Shown piece by piece: positions 62,022 through 64,000 of a DNA stretch of 64,000 nucleotides. Source of the stretch: Clostridium_AD sp036569345 (lineage in GTDB: Bacteria > Bacillota > Clostridia > Clostridiales > Clostridiaceae); contig NZ_DATCQT010000134.1 of NCBI RefSeq assembly GCF_036569345.1, forward strand, positions 17,397 through 81,396, read 5' to 3'. The translations under genes and the position numbers were made by a program. The stretch's first letter is position 1; every line of letters begins with the position of its first letter. The notes beneath the pieces are model-generated. The model ran no database searches. It saw only the letters and a list, made by a program, of their open reading frames with translations, and was not told the origin of the DNA.

Positions 62022-62886
62022 TGTTATTGAAATAAAAGGACTTTGTAAAGATTATAAAGATTTTTCACTAAATAATATTTTTTTTTCTTTACCAGAGGGT
62101 TATATTATGGGATTTGTTGGTCAAAATGGTTCGGGCAAAACCACTACAATTCGATTAATATTAAATATGACCGCTCGAAATAACGGTAGTATCAAAATAT
62201 TTGGAATGGATAATATTCTGGAGGAACAAAAAATCAAGCAGGATATAGCCGTTGTTTTGGATGATATCTTCTTAGTGGAAAACTGGAAAGTTTACGAGGT
62301 CGAAAAAGCTATTAAGGGTTTTTATGATAATTGGAACAGCACGTTATATTATTCGTATTTGGATAGTTTCAATTTACCCATCAATAAAAAGGTAAAAGAT
62401 TTATCTCGTGGAATGAAAATGAAGTTAATGCTTGCCGTTGCAATGTCTCATAATGCGAAACTGCTAATACTCGATGAACCCACAAGTGGGCTTGACCCTG
62501 TAGCCCGTGATGAACTTCTCGAAATATTAAGTGAGTATATTTCTGATGGACAAAGAAGCGTACTTTTTTCTACTCATATCACATCAGATTTGGAAAAAAT
62601 TGCAGATTATATAACTTTAATAGATAAAGGCAATATTTTCTACACAGGAACGAAGGATGATTTATTGGAAAGTTTTTATGTAATCAAGGGTGGTTTAGAT
62701 GAATTGACGAACCAGATACAGGAGAAGATTATCGGAGTTACTACCCATAACACTGGATTTACAGGATTAATGCCCGCATCCGGAGTCAAAGACTTATCTA
62801 AAAATATCATTGTAGAAATATCTACCATTGATGAAATTTTAGTTTATATAAGCAAGGAGGATAAAAAACATGAGCAACATTATTAA
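62014..62886 (+). CDS. ABC transporter ATP-binding protein
   Basis: 290 residues from ATG 62014 (MSNVIEIKGLCKDYKDFSLN), with GGAGG inside the GntR gene end; the frame upstream of this is not used. Walker A GQNGSGKTT, the signature LSRGMKMKLML and Walker B LLILDEPTSGLDP are intact. It powers the permease encoded next. The trio GntR-ATPase-ABC2 permease is the YtrAB-like layout linked to cell envelope stress and antimicrobial peptides. Confidence 0.93.
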   Translation: MSNVIEIKGLCKDYKDFSLNNIFFSLPEGYIMGFVGQNGSGKTTTIRLILNMTARNNGSIKIFGMDNILEEQKIKQDIAVVLDDIFLVENWKVYEVEKAIKGFYDNWNSTLYYSYLDSFNLPINKKVKDLSRGMKMKLMLAVAMSHNAKLLILDEPTSGLDPVARDELLEILSEYISDGQRSVLFSTHITSDLEKIADYITLIDKGNIFYTGTKDDLLESFYVIKGGLDELTNQIQEKIIGVTTHNTGFTGLMPASGVKDLSKNIIVEISTIDEILVYISKEDKKHEQHY

Positions 62887-63523
62887 TTCAATAAAATTAG
62901 ATTACTATATTCTTAAGTCGAACTTTAAGATTATTTTAATCGTTGTTTTTCTTGCAACTTTTATTGGAATTATGACATCCAATCCGCCTGTAATAATGTA
63001 TGTCATTTCGATTTATTCGGCAAACTTTTTGGGTAGCATTTTTTCCATATGTGAAAAAAACAAACTAAATAAGTTGTATGGAGTTTTGCCTTTAGGGAAA
63101 CAACAAGTTGTAATCGGACGATATTTATTTACTTTAGCGGTTGGTGTGTTAAATGGAGTTATGGCAATAGTCTTGACATTAATAATAATATACTTCCGTA
63201 ATATCAACATCAGCAATCTTGCCTTTATATCCTATTTATCTAGTTCTGTTCTTCTTTTTTGCGTGTTTATTTCTGTGCAATTTCCCCTTTATTTTAAATA
63301 TGAGTATTCCAAAATAACTGCTGTCGCTATTTTACCACCTGTTATTTTATTTATAATTGGCATTACTTTGTTTAAAAAAAATCCAGAACTTTTTAGCCCA
63401 ATAATTAAGTATTTTATTCAAAACCAGAATATGATTTGGCTGATAGGAATATGTGCAGGTCTTATTATCCTTTGCATTTCATGCCTTTTGTCATGTGTCA
63501 TTTATAAAAATCGTGAGTTATGA
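62870..63523 (+). CDS. ABC-2 type transporter permease
   Basis: 217 residues, six predicted helices (FKIILIVVFLATFIGIM, VIMYVISIYSANFLGSIF and others). The first cytoplasmic loop has KLNKLYGVLPLGKQQVVIGR, characteristic of the ABC2_membrane_5 family. It overlaps the ATPase gene by 17 bases. Exported substrate unknown. Confidence 0.9.
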   Translation: MSNIINSIKLDYYILKSNFKIILIVVFLATFIGIMTSNPPVIMYVISIYSANFLGSIFSICEKNKLNKLYGVLPLGKQQVVIGRYLFTLAVGVLNGVMAIVLTLIIIYFRNINISNLAFISYLSSSVLLFCVFISVQFPLYFKYEYSKITAVAILPPVILFIIGITLFKKNPELFSPIIKYFIQNQNMIWLIGICAGLIILCISCLLSCVIYKNREL

Positions 63524-63662
63524 TGCTTAGTTTAATACACTTTACAATATTGTTAAGTATAATATAAAAGCTATAAAATAGGTATTTGCTAATCACGAAC
63601 AAAATTATAATTATATGAAATAACTAATAAAACAATATGTTTTAAAAAAAGGGGATGATATT

Positions 63663-63854
63663 ATAAGTCTATTTAAAGAACTTCTCATTAGAACAATAAT
63701 TATAGTTTCACTAACTGACATACTTGAATTTTATATAATAAGTAGAAAGCATTTAGTAATAACACCGACACTTGTTATTGAAATTATTGTTGTTACGCTC
63801 GTACCATTGGTGATTAATATTTGGTATTGTCTTCACAGAATAAGAATGATTTAA
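63663..63854 (+). CDS. Small two-helix membrane protein, possible ATA start
   Basis: The frame is open from 63624 to TAA at 63852 but contains no early ATG, GTG or TTG. AGGGG (63650-63654) lies 8 bases before ATA 63663, which would give 63 residues beginning (M)SLFKELLIRTIIIVSLTDIL. ATT at 63660 is an alternative. Two hydrophobic segments (IIIVSLTDILEFYII and TLVIEIIVVTLVPLVINIWY) suggest a membrane protein. A competing ATG at 63655 opens only a four-codon frame. Could act with the ABC transporter 140 bases upstream. No family recognised. Confidence 0.5.
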   Translation: MSLFKELLIRTIIIVSLTDILEFYIISRKHLVITPTLVIEIIVVTLVPLVINIWYCLHRIRMI

Positions 63855-63864
63855 TAATTATATA

Positions 63865-64000
63865 GTGCGAGCTGCGAAGCAGCACGCAAACGCGTGATGT
63901 TTCCTCTTGGAAATGGAAGCAATTCTATCTTCATTAGTAAGTTATTAACATATAGTAGGGGAATCCTACTAGGTAAGGTCTAACCAACTACCTGTACCTA
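63865..64000 (+). other. Possible 5' end of a group II intron (cut by window edge)
   Basis: Starting GTGCG, as group II introns do (GUGYG), the last 136 bases are GC-richer than the surroundings and packed with short hairpins: GCTGCGAAGCAGC, CACGCAAACGCGTG, TTTCCTCTTGGAAA, and TAGTAGG with CCTACTA. This resembles a group II intron domain I. Domains V-VI and the reverse transcriptase would lie past the edge, so this is unproven. Confidence 0.4.

Overview
The window is AT-rich, with AGA-dominated arginine codons, strong GGAGG-type ribosome binding sites, many TTG starts and dense rho-independent terminators. It also carries spore coat genes (cotJA-cotJB-cotJC) and a sigma-54/LevR-controlled mannose-family PTS. 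Together these point to a spore-forming low-GC Firmicute, most likely Clostridium sensu stricto. No plasmid or phage backbone, rRNA, tRNA or CRISPR array was seen. The right edge may hold the 5' end of a group II intron.

Layout. 1-5.4 kb: start of a NUDIX hydrolase (minus), a small unknown protein, a lysozyme/chitosanase-like protein and a secreted M16C zinc protease. 5.5-14.9 kb: an 1812-residue pseudokinase/ATPase/TPR/GAF/GGDEF signalling protein, a SWIM-SNF2 helicase and a helical-bundle DUF2383-like protein. 14.9-20.4 kb: TPR protein, old yellow enzyme, lipoprotein, DEAD-box helicase and a CNNM/CorC membrane protein. 20.6-24.0 kb: hybrid histidine kinase with 7TMR-DISM sensor. 24.1-27.4 kb: HAD remnant, then a LevR-type sigma-54 activator split by an in-frame TAA. 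27.5-31.9 kb: sigma-54 promoter and a mannose-type PTS (IIB, IIB remnant, IIAB, IIC, IID, DUF956); from IIAB onward the codon use is foreign. 32-36.3 kb: decayed intergenic DNA, DUF2156 protein, GNAT acetyltransferase, a 58-residue protein and an APC permease. 36.5-44.3 kb: L-rhamnose catabolism (mutarotase, frameshifted MFS permease, AraC regulator, rhaB, rhaA, rhaD, fucO-type reductase). 44.6-47.4 kb: an intact second LevR paralogue. 47.6-53 kb: TerC/YjbE protein, AI-2E family protein, L25/Ctc, unknown protein, cotJ operon and a repetitive SASP-like protein. 53.2-58.5 kb: glpK behind a GlpP-type attenuator, then a TPP-riboswitch thiamine salvage operon (thiD-cytX-thiM-thiE). 58.5-64 kb: NlpC/P60 protein, AlaX-type editing protein, a GntR-ABC transporter operon and a small membrane protein.

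The most striking observations are as follows. (1) Three genes appear to start at ATA or ATT behind well-spaced Shine-Dalgarno sequences; the best case is an old yellow enzyme whose conserved N-terminus is only completed by an ATT start. (2) Two LevR paralogues and the sigma-54 PTS promoter share the motif AAGTGTAT(T/C)A, while one paralogue is broken by a single stop codon, suggesting cross-regulation by the intact copy. (3) A PTS block with Lactobacillales-like codon use sits next to a decayed native IIB at that sigma-54 locus. (4) A structured repeat element lies at 31.1-31.5 kb. All calls rest on reading the sequence; no database search or folding program was run.
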